Below are positions 28,218 to 36,095 of a DNA stretch of 64,000 nucleotides, one piece after another (position 1 is the stretch's first letter; the number at the start of each line of letters is the position of its first letter). This DNA comes from Marinifilum sp. N1E240 (GTDB taxonomy: Bacteria > Bacteroidota > Bacteroidia > Bacteroidales > Marinifilaceae): positions 24,918-88,917 of the forward strand of contig NZ_WHKF01000011.1 in the NCBI RefSeq assembly GCF_009295825.1, given 5' to 3'. The notes below the pieces were generated by a model. That model saw only the letters and a program-made list of their open reading frames with translations, was not told where the DNA came from and did no database searches. Both the position numbers and the translations under genes were made by a program.

Positions 28218-29001
28218 AAGAAATATCAACTACCTGAGAATTTCGGTAACCGATAGATGTAACTTAAGATGCACCTATTGTATGCCCGAAGAGGGTATTG
28301 ACTTAATCGCTCATGAAGAAGTTCTAAGCTTTGAGCAAATTGTAGATTTTATAAAAGAGGCTGTCTCAACCGGAATTAATAAAATTCGATTAACCGGAGG
28401 AGAACCTTTGGTTAGAAAAGGCATTATCGATTTGGTTCAACAAATTGCACAAATACCTGGCATTGAAGATTTGGCTATGACAACAAATGGTATTTTGTTG
28501 GAAAAATATGCTGCAGATTTGGCTAAAGCTGGATTGAATCGAGTAAATATCAGTTTAGATACTCTTAATGCCAAAAAGTACAAAACAATTACTCGTTTAG
28601 GTGATATCGAAGATGTTTTTAAAGGTATTAAAGCTGCCAAAAATGCAGGTTTACATCCTGTAAAAATAAACTGTGTTCGCATGCCAGATGCAGATCTTGA
28701 CGACATTGAAGCACTCAGAAAATATTGCTCTCAAAATGATCTGGACTTGCGTTTTATCAAACAAATGGATTTGGCTACCGGCGAATTCTCGATTGTTGAA
28801 GGCGGTAAAGGTGGCAATTGTCAGGAATGCAACAGAATCAGGTTAACTGCAAATGGTAAAGTAAAACCTTGCTTATTCAATCAAAGTGAATTTGATTTAA
28901 AGCAGTTAGGAGCTAAAAAAGCAATAGATAAATCTATAAATCAAAAACCTGAAGCTGGAACCAAAAATAAAAAAGGCAGCTTTTATGGTATTGGTGGTTA
29001 A
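28201..29001 (+). CDS. moaA: GTP 3',8-cyclase MoaA, unusually short
   Basis: A radical SAM enzyme catalysing the first step of Moco synthesis. I use the ATG at 28201 (MLDNYKRNINYLRISVTDRC), which overlaps the end of moeA by 17 bp. The first 4Fe-4S motif is CNLRCTYC, followed by RLTGGEPLVR. The second-cluster motif CQECNRIRL-x8-C and the terminal Gly-Gly tail (FYGIGG) are intact, as are the Arg residues of CNRIR and RFIKQM that contact GTP in known MoaA. The protein has only 266 residues against about 330. Roughly 45 residues are missing between RFIKQM and the second cluster, where a barrel strand and loop normally lie, and the C-terminal part is also reduced. Confidence 0.88.
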   Translation: MLDNYKRNINYLRISVTDRCNLRCTYCMPEEGIDLIAHEEVLSFEQIVDFIKEAVSTGINKIRLTGGEPLVRKGIIDLVQQIAQIPGIEDLAMTTNGILLEKYAADLAKAGLNRVNISLDTLNAKKYKTITRLGDIEDVFKGIKAAKNAGLHPVKINCVRMPDADLDDIEALRKYCSQNDLDLRFIKQMDLATGEFSIVEGGKGGNCQECNRIRLTANGKVKPCLFNQSEFDLKQLGAKKAIDKSINQKPEAGTKNKKGSFYGIGG

Positions 29002-29016
29002 TAATTAGAAATTAAG

Positions 29017-29472
29017 ATGGGGAAATTTAGTCATATAGATAATGAAGGAAAAGCCAACATGGTTGATGTAGGCGATAAAACTCCACAAATTAGAGAAGCT
29101 AAAGCAACAGGTTTAATCCAACTGGAAAATGAAACCATTAAGTTGATTCGAGAGAATTCGATGAAAAAAGGTGATGTTTTAACGGTTGCTGAAATTGCAG
29201 GAATTCAGGCAGCTAAAAAAACCAGCGACCTAATTCCTCTTTGCCACACCTTACAAATCACAAAAGCCGAAGTTAACTGTAGCATTGTTGAGAATGGTGT
29301 TAAAGTACACACCAGAGTGCGATGCATTGGACAGACAGGAGTTGAAATGGAAGCTCTAACCGCAGCTAGCGTTGCCCTACTTACCATTTACGACATGTGT
29401 AAAGCTGTTGATAAAAATATGGTAATAGGACAAGTTACACTTCAGGAGAAAACAAAAACAGATTTGAAATAA
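29017..29472 (+). CDS. moaC: Cyclic pyranopterin monophosphate synthase MoaC
   Basis: 151 residues, close to the usual length. It converts the MoaA product to cPMP. Signature features: MVDVGDKTPQIREAKA near the N-terminus, the LIPLCHTLQI motif (active-site His) and GVEMEALTAASVALLTIYDMCKA. It lies between moaA and the MOSC-mogA fusion with gaps of about 15 bp. Confidence 0.96.
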   Translation: MGKFSHIDNEGKANMVDVGDKTPQIREAKATGLIQLENETIKLIRENSMKKGDVLTVAEIAGIQAAKKTSDLIPLCHTLQITKAEVNCSIVENGVKVHTRVRCIGQTGVEMEALTAASVALLTIYDMCKAVDKNMVIGQVTLQEKTKTDLK

Positions 29473-29486
29473 GAAATACAGAAACC

Positions 29487-30428
29487 ATGAGCATTAAAGA
29501 AGTAGCAGTACTCTCTGTAAATATATCTGAGAAAAAAGGAACCATTAAAAAGCCAGTTGATAAAATAGAATTAAATTCTATAGGAGTTGCTAAAGATGCA
29601 CACTCAGGAAATTGGCACCGACAAGTTAGTTTACTTGCCAAAGAAAGTATTGATAAATTCTCAGAACAAGCCAAACGAAAAATCGACTTTGGAGAATTTG
29701 CCGAGAATATTACTACCGAAGGACTCTTGCTACACCATACCGCTCCTCTTGATAAATTCACACTTGGTAATATGGAACTTGAGGTAACTCAAATAGGTAA
29801 AAAATGTCATGGTGATAATTGTAGCATTTTTAGAGAAATTGGAAACTGTGTAATGCCAAAAGAAGGTATTTTCTGTAGAGTATTGAAAGATGGAGAACTA
29901 AAAGCTGGAGATATTTTAACCTACAAGCCTCGTGTAATTAAAACAATGATAATTACACTAAGCGATAGAGCCAGCAGAGGAGAATATGCAGATAAAAGCG
30001 GTCCATTAGCTGAAAAGTTGTGTGAAGATTTTTTGAAATCAAGAAATCGCCATTACACCATTGATAAGCATATCATTCCTGATCAAGAAGAAAAATTATC
30101 TGAACTACTAAATATAGCAAAAGAGGAAGAGTATGATATGGTTCTTACAACAGGAGGAACTGGGATTGGACCAAAAGATATCACCCCTGAAGTTGTACAA
30201 AAGCACATCACAAAAGAAATTCCAGGAATCATGGAATTAATTCGTGTGAAATATGGCATGGAGAAAGCAAATGCATTGGTTAGTCGGGGAATTGCCGGTG
30301 TTATGAATAAAACTTTGATTTATGCTATGCCAGGGAGTCCAAAAGCAGTAAATGAGTATTGTTCCGAAATTTTTAAAACCGTTGAACACTCCTTATACAT
30401 GCTAAATGAACTTGATTTGCACCGCTAA
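29487..30428 (+). CDS. MOSC domain / MogA-like molybdopterin adenylyltransferase fusion
   Basis: A 313-residue two-domain protein. Residues about 1-150 form a MOSC domain (NSIGVAKDAHSGNWHRQVSL, FAENITTEGL, GKKCHGDNCSIF with the conserved Cys). Residues about 152-313 form a MoaB/MogA domain (IITLSDRASRGEYADKSGP, LTTGGTGIGPKDITPE, YAMPGSPKAVNEYC). MogA adenylylates molybdopterin before MoeA acts; MOSC domains handle sulfurated Moco or bind molybdenum centres. The fusion joins two late steps of the pathway. Last gene of the operon; moaD, moaE and mobA are not in the window. Confidence 0.9.
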   Translation: MSIKEVAVLSVNISEKKGTIKKPVDKIELNSIGVAKDAHSGNWHRQVSLLAKESIDKFSEQAKRKIDFGEFAENITTEGLLLHHTAPLDKFTLGNMELEVTQIGKKCHGDNCSIFREIGNCVMPKEGIFCRVLKDGELKAGDILTYKPRVIKTMIITLSDRASRGEYADKSGPLAEKLCEDFLKSRNRHYTIDKHIIPDQEEKLSELLNIAKEEEYDMVLTTGGTGIGPKDITPEVVQKHITKEIPGIMELIRVKYGMEKANALVSRGIAGVMNKTLIYAMPGSPKAVNEYCSEIFKTVEHSLYMLNELDLHR

Positions 30429-30492
30429 TTAAAATTAATTTATCTGACTTACAGCGGCTTCAGAACAATTTATAATTTATTGCAAAAAAATG

Positions 30493-30524
30493 TTTGGTAG
30501 CAATCAAATTTCATCCTATATTTG
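30493..30524 (+). promoter_or_regulatory. tRNA-Ser(UGA) promoter
   Basis: TTTG (30493-30496), 20-nt spacer, TATATTTG (30517-30524), about 50 bp upstream of the mature tRNA. Confidence 0.75.
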
Positions 30525-30574
30525 CACCCGTTATCACAAGAGATATCAGAGCTGATAAGGCTCACAGACATATT

Positions 30575-30659
30575 GGAGAGATGGCAGAGTGGTCGAATGC
30601 GGTGGTCTTGAAAACCATTGTGCGGCAACGTACCGGGGGTTCGAATCCCTCTCTCTCCG
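30575..30659 (+). tRNA. tRNA-Ser (anticodon UGA)
   Basis: 85 nt. Acceptor GGAGAGA (30575-30581) pairs with TCTCTCC (30652-30658), discriminator G30659; CCA is not encoded. The anticodon loop CTTGAAA gives UGA, and a long variable arm and GTTCGAATC T-loop are present, as expected for serine. The D-stem pairing is GCA/TGC. It is followed by a terminator. Confidence 0.95.
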
Positions 30660-30664
30660 CTTCT

Positions 30665-30701
30665 AAAAGAGAGTTTCATTAATTTGAAGCTCTCTTTTTT
30701 T
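30665..30701 (+). terminator. Terminator of tRNA-Ser(UGA)
   Basis: GAGAG-T-TTCA (30669-30678) pairs with TGAA-G-CTCTC (30685-30694), with A4/T4 extension and a T-tract to 30701. Confidence 0.8.
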
Positions 30702-30854
30702 ATGCCAATAACTGGAAAGATAAAAAAGATTCCATCTCACCACCTATCTCTAAAAATAATTCTGACTTTATTATCCCAGCTTTAAACTTTAAAGAAATCC
30801 ATTTGGTTTTGTTAATCAGTGATCTATCTAATTCCAGATGTGCCAAATTAAATG

Positions 30855-30890
30855 CAAAAAAATACCCTCTGAAAATAAATTCAGAGGGTA
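30855..30890 (-). terminator. Terminator of the carboxyltransferase operon
   Basis: A perfect 11-bp stem, TACCCTCTGAA (30863-30873) and TTCAGAGGGTA (30880-30890). On the minus strand it is followed by a run of Ts (30862-30855). Confidence 0.85.
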
Positions 30891-30915
30891 ATAAAAACTC
30901 AATATTAAATAGTCA

Positions 30916-32820
30916 TTAGGCTTTTGGCTCAATTACTAAAAGCAAATCGCCTTTAGCAACAGAATCGCCAGAATCACACTTAATCTCTTTTACAGTACCT
31001 TCTGCTTTAGCATCAAGATTATTCATCATCTTCATAGCTTCAAGTACTACTAATGTATCTCCTACTTTTACTTCATCACCAACTTTAACTTTGCACTCAA
31101 CAATCATACCTGGGATTGGAGCAACAACGCTTCCTGTAGCCATTTCATCGTTAGCAGATTCTTTTTTCTTACGACCTTTAAATTGAGGCGTAGCAGGACC
31201 GTTAGGATCATTAACTTCTACAGTAAAAGTTTCTCCTTCAATTGTAACTTCAAGCTCACGACCGTTACCTTTTCCTTTAGAAGTAAGTTCTCCAGAAAGT
31301 GCTTTTCTTACCAACTCATTCTCTTTTTCAACTTCTTCCATGGTTTTAGCTTTTACATCAGCTGGAACTTCCTCCAAACCATATTTCCATTTCAAGAAGC
31401 GTTTTCCTGTTATAGGATAAAGTGCGCATAAAACTTCGTCATCGATATCCTTAGCAAGATCTCCGAATTCAGCTTTAACATCTTCCATTTCTGGCTCAAG
31501 AATAGATCCTGGACGAGCTGTAATAGGCTCTTCACCACGAGGATAATCCTTCAATGCTTTCTTTTGAACTTCAGGATCGATTGGATGAGTCGTTTTACCA
31601 TACAATCCGTAACAAAGGTCTTTTACTTCTTTAGTAATTTGAGCATATTCTCCTTCGTAAGAATCGAATAGTACATTGTTTACCGTCTGTACACCAACAA
31701 TTTGAGATGTAGGAGTTACCAATGGAATGTTACCTAGCTGCTTACGAACTTTAGGAAGTAAACGATACACTTCTGGTAATTTATCCAGTGCATCCATTGC
31801 TTTCAACTGATTTACCAAGTTAGAAAGCATTCCACCTGGAGTTTGGTGCAACAATACGTTAATATCAGTAGTAGCATACTTAGGATTGTTATCCAAGTGC
31901 TTATATTTTGGAATGTATTTCTCCATTTCTTCAGCAATTGCATTAATCTTGTTAATGTCCATTCCTGAATCACGGTTTGTTCCCAACAGAGACATAATCA
32001 TTGGCTCCACAGCTGCATGAGAAGTACGGTAAGCGTAAGGTCCGATACAAGTATCAACGATATCTACACCAGCTTCGATCGCTTTAAAAATAGCCAAGTC
32101 ACCCATACCAGAAGTAAAGTGAGTGTGCAAGTTAATAGGTGTATCTGTAAATTGCTTAATTTCACGAACCAAATTATAAATATCATAAGGAGCGATCAAT
32201 CCAGCCATATCCTTAATACAGATAGAATCAACACCAAAACTGATAAGATCCTTTACCTTATTAAGGTAATATTCCATATTATATACTTCACCACCCAAAC
32301 GAGGCTGATTCAAAGTATAACATACAACACCTTGTAAGTGCTTCTTGTTATCTTTAATAACCTTAGCTGCAGTTTCGAAGTTTCTGAAATCATTCAACGC
32401 ATCAAAACAACGGAAGATATCCATACCATTATCGATAGAACGCTGAACAAAAGATTGAACTACATCATCAGCATAGTTACGGTATCCTACCACATTCTGC
32501 CCACGAAGAAGCATTGAGAATGGAGTTTTAGGCATATGTTTTTTCAACACTCTTAAACGCTCCCATGGATCTTCACCCAAGAAACGGTGCATCGTATCAA
32601 AAGTAGCACCTCCCCAAGTTTCAACAGCATTATATCCTGCATCATCAATCATTTCAGCAACAGGAAGCATATCTTCTGTACGTCCACGAGTAGCAAAAAG
32701 TGACTGGTGTCCATCACGTAAACTTACGTCATTAATTTTAATTGGATTTTCTGCCTTTGGACGATCTTTGCCAAAGTTCAGCTCGGTCATTTGTAAGACC
32801 CCGTGTTTATCGTATATCAT
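30916..32820 (-). CDS. Oxaloacetate decarboxylase alpha / PycB-type carboxyltransferase with biotin carrier
   Basis: A 634-residue biotin-dependent enzyme. The carboxyltransferase TIM barrel (about 15-310) shows NDVSLRDGHQSLFATR, WGGATFDTMHRFL and metal ligands in NLHTHFTSGMG. A conserved carboxylase domain (about 310-500) follows. The C-terminus (about 565-634) is a biotinyl domain with VLEAMKMMNN. It would move CO2 between oxaloacetate/pyruvate and biotin. It is encoded with an acyl-CoA carboxyltransferase (33102-34658) and a 62-aa protein. Together they match the 12S + 5S + 1.3S parts of propionibacterial transcarboxylase, with 5S and 1.3S fused. An OadB membrane subunit is not adjacent. 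The exact reaction is inferred. Confidence 0.88.
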   Translation of the reverse strand: MIYDKHGVLQMTELNFGKDRPKAENPIKINDVSLRDGHQSLFATRGRTEDMLPVAEMIDDAGYNAVETWGGATFDTMHRFLGEDPWERLRVLKKHMPKTPFSMLLRGQNVVGYRNYADDVVQSFVQRSIDNGMDIFRCFDALNDFRNFETAAKVIKDNKKHLQGVVCYTLNQPRLGGEVYNMEYYLNKVKDLISFGVDSICIKDMAGLIAPYDIYNLVREIKQFTDTPINLHTHFTSGMGDLAIFKAIEAGVDIVDTCIGPYAYRTSHAAVEPMIMSLLGTNRDSGMDINKINAIAEEMEKYIPKYKHLDNNPKYATTDINVLLHQTPGGMLSNLVNQLKAMDALDKLPEVYRLLPKVRKQLGNIPLVTPTSQIVGVQTVNNVLFDSYEGEYAQITKEVKDLCYGLYGKTTHPIDPEVQKKALKDYPRGEEPITARPGSILEPEMEDVKAEFGDLAKDIDDEVLCALYPITGKRFLKWKYGLEEVPADVKAKTMEEVEKENELVRKALSGELTSKGKGNGRELEVTIEGETFTVEVNDPNGPATPQFKGRKKKESANDEMATGSVVAPIPGMIVECKVKVGDEVKVGDTLVVLEAMKMMNNLDAKAEGTVKEIKCDSGDSVAKGDLLLVIEPKA

Positions 32821-32873
32821 CTTTTTATTTTTTTTGTTGATTAATACTTTTCCAAGTAACTCGGAAAATAGAA

Positions 32874-33062
32874 TTATGCACTTCGTAGACTTCGACCACG
32901 AAGCTGTACAATCTTACGTTTGGTCATCATCATTTTAATGCCAGTACGTGACCATGAACCATTAGTCGAACCTTCATTCTTTAATGCTTCAGCTTTCTCT
33001 AACTCTATGTGGTGAGCAACCGCTACTAAAGCTGCTTTTTTAATCTTTTCTTCTCGTGTCAT
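32874..33062 (-). CDS. Small accessory protein of the carboxyltransferase operon
   Basis: 62 residues, lying 39 bp after the acyl-CoA carboxyltransferase gene and 53 bp before the PycB-type gene, same strand. It has a helical Ala/Val-rich N-half (KKAALVAVAHHIELEKAEAL) and a basic C-half with GSWSRTGIKMMM and RKIVQLRGR. The pattern of one helix plus a Trp-Ser/basic tail resembles the soluble end of OadG or small epsilon-type carboxylase subunits that bridge larger subunits. No membrane helix is present. The position supports a structural role; the family assignment is uncertain. Confidence 0.6.
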   Translation of the reverse strand: MTREEKIKKAALVAVAHHIELEKAEALKNEGSTNGSWSRTGIKMMMTKRKIVQLRGRSLRSA

Positions 33063-33101
33063 AATTATTGGTATTAATAATTAATTTATTAAAAGTATTT
33101 C

Positions 33102-34658
33102 TTACAATGGAATATTTCCGTGTTTCTTAGCTGGTAGAACTTCTGCTTTTGTTTTCATTGCATTCAATGCATCTATCAAACGAGCGCGAGTTTCGCTAGG
33201 AAGAATTACATCATCAATATATCCTCGCTGAGCTGCCAAATAAGGAACGTTAAATGCATTTTCGTACTCCTTAATTTTCTCATCAGTCTTAGCTTGCTTA
33301 TCATCAGCAGCAGCAATTTCTTTCTTGTAAGAAGAGATTACCTCTACAGCACCCTTAGCACCCATCACAGCAATTTCAGCTGTTGGCCAAGCAAATACCA
33401 TATCAGCTCCTAAAGGCTTAGAACACATTGCTAAATAAGCTCCACCGTAATCCTTACGTGTTACCACAGTAAATTTAGGTACAGTAGCCTCAGCATAACT
33501 CCAAAGTAGTTTAGCTCCGTGACGGATAATACCACCTAGCTCTTGCTGTACTCCAGGAAGGTATCCAGGAACGTCAACAAATGTTACCATTGGAATATTG
33601 AAAGCATCACAAGTACGAACGAAACGAGAAATCTTATCAGAAGCATCAATATCCAAACAACCTGCCTGAATTAACGGCTGATTTGCAATAATACCTACTG
33701 ATTGATTATCTAAACGACCGAAACCGATTATTGCATTCTCTGCATAATGCTCGTGCACTTCGTAAAATTCTCCCTGGTCAAGCACTGATTCAATAATACC
33801 CTTCATATCATAAGGTGTTTTTGGATCATCAGGAATCATAGTATCTAATTCTTCGCAAACACGCGCAGGATCATCACCCATCGCCAACTGAGGAGTTTCT
33901 TCTAAGTTGTTGTTTGGCATATAACTTAATAAGTCGCGGATTTCTTCAATTGTAGCTTCATCAGAATCGCAAGCGAAGTGTGCGTTACCACTTTTGGCGT
34001 TGTGAGCCATAGCTCCACCCAATTCTTCAAAAGTAGTTTCTTCACCTGTTACTGTTTTAATCACATAAGGAGATGTAATAAACATGTGACTCTGCTTTTT
34101 AACCATGTATACAAAGTCCGTCATTGCTGGAGAATAAACTGCACCACCGGCACAAGGACCCATAATAGCAGAAATCTGAGGAATTACCCCTGATGCTCTT
34201 GAGTTACGCATAAATATTTCACCGTACCCCTTCAATGCATCAACACCTTCTTCTACACGTGCTCCACCAGAATCATTAAGTCCAACAATAGGAGCTCCAG
34301 CGCTAACTGCCAAATCCATTATTTTACAGATTTTTGCAGCGTGCATTTCACCTAAAGATCCTCCTCTGGAAGTAAAATCCTGAGAGTAAGCAAATACTGA
34401 TCTACCGTTCACTAAACCATGACCAATAATAACTCCATCAGCTGGAATTTCAGTTGACTCAAAGCCAAAGTTAGTACAACGATGTTCCACAAACATATCC
34501 AACTCTCTAAAACTTCCTTCATCAAAAAGCAAGTCTATTCTCTCACGTGCGGAAAGCTTTCCTTTATCATGCTGCTTAGCAACACGAGCTTCGCCACCCA
34601 TCTTTTTAACTTCTTCTCTTTTTTTCTTTAAGAGATCTAACTTTTCAGATACCTTCAT
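33102..34658 (-). CDS. Acyl-CoA carboxyltransferase (propionyl/methylmalonyl-CoA type) subunit
   Basis: 518 residues, typical of PccB/MmdA/12S. Both crotonase-like carboxyltransferase halves are present: LNDSGGARVEEGVDAL with GPCAGGAVYSPA (N-half), and DVPGYLPGVQQELGGIIRHG with TRKDYGGAYLAM and GAKGAVEVI (C-half). It transfers CO2 between (methyl)malonyl-CoA and biotin. First gene of a three-gene operon. In Bacteroidota the succinate-propionate route needs methylmalonyl-CoA decarboxylation or transcarboxylation, and this enzyme fits either. Confidence 0.93.
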   Translation of the reverse strand: MKVSEKLDLLKKKREEVKKMGGEARVAKQHDKGKLSARERIDLLFDEGSFRELDMFVEHRCTNFGFESTEIPADGVIIGHGLVNGRSVFAYSQDFTSRGGSLGEMHAAKICKIMDLAVSAGAPIVGLNDSGGARVEEGVDALKGYGEIFMRNSRASGVIPQISAIMGPCAGGAVYSPAMTDFVYMVKKQSHMFITSPYVIKTVTGEETTFEELGGAMAHNAKSGNAHFACDSDEATIEEIRDLLSYMPNNNLEETPQLAMGDDPARVCEELDTMIPDDPKTPYDMKGIIESVLDQGEFYEVHEHYAENAIIGFGRLDNQSVGIIANQPLIQAGCLDIDASDKISRFVRTCDAFNIPMVTFVDVPGYLPGVQQELGGIIRHGAKLLWSYAEATVPKFTVVTRKDYGGAYLAMCSKPLGADMVFAWPTAEIAVMGAKGAVEVISSYKKEIAAADDKQAKTDEKIKEYENAFNVPYLAAQRGYIDDVILPSETRARLIDALNAMKTKAEVLPAKKHGNIPL

Positions 34659-34967
34659 TTTATATGTTTTTTCAAGTAATTTGCTAAGAAAATCTCACGG
34701 AATTTCTATTTTACTTCAATTGCTATTCAATTTAAAACCTAATTCTTTAAAATCTGATTTTTTAAAGCTCAACCTTTTTAAAGAATTATTTCCTTATTGG
34801 ATGACGAATATAAATACTTTCATTGTAGATAAGAAACTGTTTAAAAACACCACCTCACGTTCGTAAACGTTTGTATATCAATCCTAACTACTAATAATTT
34901 TCATATATTACCCTATGCTTCAGATAATTAAGTCGCAACAATCGACATTTATCATATTAGACCAAAA

Positions 34968-35008
34968 TTTCACCCAAATACTATACAACATATAGCATTT
35001 GGGTGAAA
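34968..35008. repeat. Perfect 12-bp inverted repeat (hairpin or operator)
   Basis: TTTCACCCAAAT (34968-34979) and ATTTGGGTGAAA (34997-35008) with inner arms CTATA (34981-34985) and TATAG (34991-34995). It lies 310 bp upstream of the carboxyltransferase operon start. There is no gene for it to terminate, so an operator, attenuator or mobile-element remnant is possible. Confidence 0.7.
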
Positions 35009-35697
35009 ATACCCATTGTGAGAATTGTTCAATATCATTTTCTATTATGCCACAAATACACACTAAAAGGTCTTTTTGTTGTTTTTTTTACTCAAACAGC
35101 AACTACCAATCACCAAATCACCTATTAATGGATTTAATTACATGACTATATCAAAATGTTAATGGTTGATTTTTTTTACAAATAAAAATCACACCTGTTC
35201 ATTCATTAGCTAATATAAATGCAGCGAATATTTTTGTTGCCTGATTAAAAAATTATAAATTCTGTCTGTCGAAAAAACACGGTTTATAATACAAGAAATA
35301 GATTAGAAGAACTCATTACATCGCATTACGCATATAAGGATTTTTTTCTTTATTCAATAGCGAATTTAATCTTGAGGAAGAATCGATTATATTATAGAAA
35401 AAATCCTACCGAAATAAAATCATGATTAATACTTACTAAAAGTAACTCATGGATTACAAATTGTAATTATCTCAATGATTAACAAATAGATCTAGTTTGT
35501 TTCTCATATTCATCCTTAACAATTCTATATAGCTAATGAGATATAACAGAACTAAAAAATAGAATGGTAGTAGATTATTTTTCACTACTTAAAGTTCCAA
35601 GGTAAAATAACGTTGATACTTTTCTATTCCCTTAATTGAGTTTAAAATATCCCTAATCAGACCTAATAATAAATACAATAATTATATTAAAATTCTT

Positions 35698-35727
35698 TTT
35701 GTAATACGCTATTTTATTCTACTTTTG
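35698..35727 (+). promoter_or_regulatory. tRNA-Ser(GGA) promoter
   Basis: TTTG (35698-35701), 18-nt spacer, TACTTTTG (35720-35727), 30 bp before the tRNA. Confidence 0.7.
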
Positions 35728-35756
35728 TCCCCACACAATTATCCTTACGGATATCT

Positions 35757-35841
35757 GGAGAGATGACAGAGTGGTCGATTGTGCGCGCCTGGAAAGCTCG
35801 TGTACCGCAAGGTACCGGGGGTTCGAATCCCTCTCTCTCCG
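35757..35841 (+). tRNA. tRNA-Ser (anticodon GGA), integration site of the island
   Basis: 85 nt. Acceptor GGAGAGA/TCTCTCC, discriminator G35841, and the next three bases are CCA. The anticodon loop CTGGAAA gives GGA. The variable arm GTACC-GCAA-GGTAC is strong. Compared with the UGA tRNA the D-stem is ACA/TGT instead of GCA/TGC, a compensated change that suggests it is functional. The anticodon stem has one C-U mismatch (positions 29-41). The 3' end (35830-35842) is duplicated at 54020-54032. Confidence 0.93.
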
Positions 35842-35842
35842 C
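35830..35842 (+). repeat. Attachment site core attL of the integrated element
   Basis: CCTCTCTCTCCGC at the tRNA 3' end is repeated exactly at 54020-54032. In both places it is preceded, 5 nt earlier, by GGTTC. Confidence 0.75.
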
Positions 35843-35865
35843 CATGCAGAAATGCAATAGAAGGA

Positions 35866-35898
35866 AAAGCCTTGTAAACTTAACGTTTACAAGGCTTT
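35866..35898 (+). terminator. Element-supplied terminator after tRNA-Ser(GGA)
   Basis: A perfect 14-bp stem, AAAGCCTTGTAAAC (35866-35879) with GTTTACAAGGCTTT (35885-35898). It replaces the original tRNA terminator, which is now at 54036-54066. Confidence 0.75.
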
Positions 35899-35990
35899 CT
35901 TCATTTAGTACCAACGCAATCAAACACCTAAAACAGCAATAAAAAGGTGTAGCATTCGGTGTAGATTAGAAAGCTTAATTTTGCTACACC
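35885..35990. repeat. Candidate integrase arm-type sites, left end
   Basis: GGTGTAG at 35946-35952 and 35958-35964 and its inverse at 35984-35990, plus GTTTACAAGGCT at 35885-35896. Both motifs recur at the right end of the element (53949-53955 and 53965-53976). Short repeats flanking the core on both sides are usual for tyrosine recombinases with arm-binding domains. Confidence 0.5.
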
Positions 35991-36061
35991 GCGAACAGGT
36001 ACTAATGCACTGATATTCACTGTTTTGCTCCGCTCAAAAATCACTCGTTTGCTAGTTTTGA

Positions 36062-36094
36062 CAAATCGTTTTAAAACATTCAAAAACTAGTAAA
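36062..36094. promoter_or_regulatory. Inverted repeat around the integrase start region
   Basis: CTAGTTTT-GA and TC-AAAAACTAG arms flank the last 40 bp before the integrase ATG. The AACTAGT core recurs in the array at 48.4-49.4 kb, so a shared element-encoded regulator is possible. Confidence 0.4.
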
Positions 36095-36095
36095 A

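Larger units (their letters stand above)
34659..35756. other. Long intergenic region between the carboxyltransferase operon and tRNA-Ser(GGA)
   Basis: About 1.1 kb, very AT-rich, without a convincing gene; a 61-codon frame at 34681-34866 has no sequence support. It should hold the promoter of the carboxyltransferase operon at its left end. It contains one strong inverted repeat (34968-35008) and the tRNA promoter (35698-35727). Confidence 0.6.

Noticed and set aside
30494..30682. ORFs on both strands over the first tRNA-Ser
   Set aside because: They are reading frames through a clear tRNA gene; the same happens over the second tRNA at 35714-35923.
34681..34866. 61-codon plus-strand ORF upstream of the carboxyltransferase operon
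   Set aside because: AT-rich, Leu/Phe/Lys-biased and lying in the expected promoter region; no domain.
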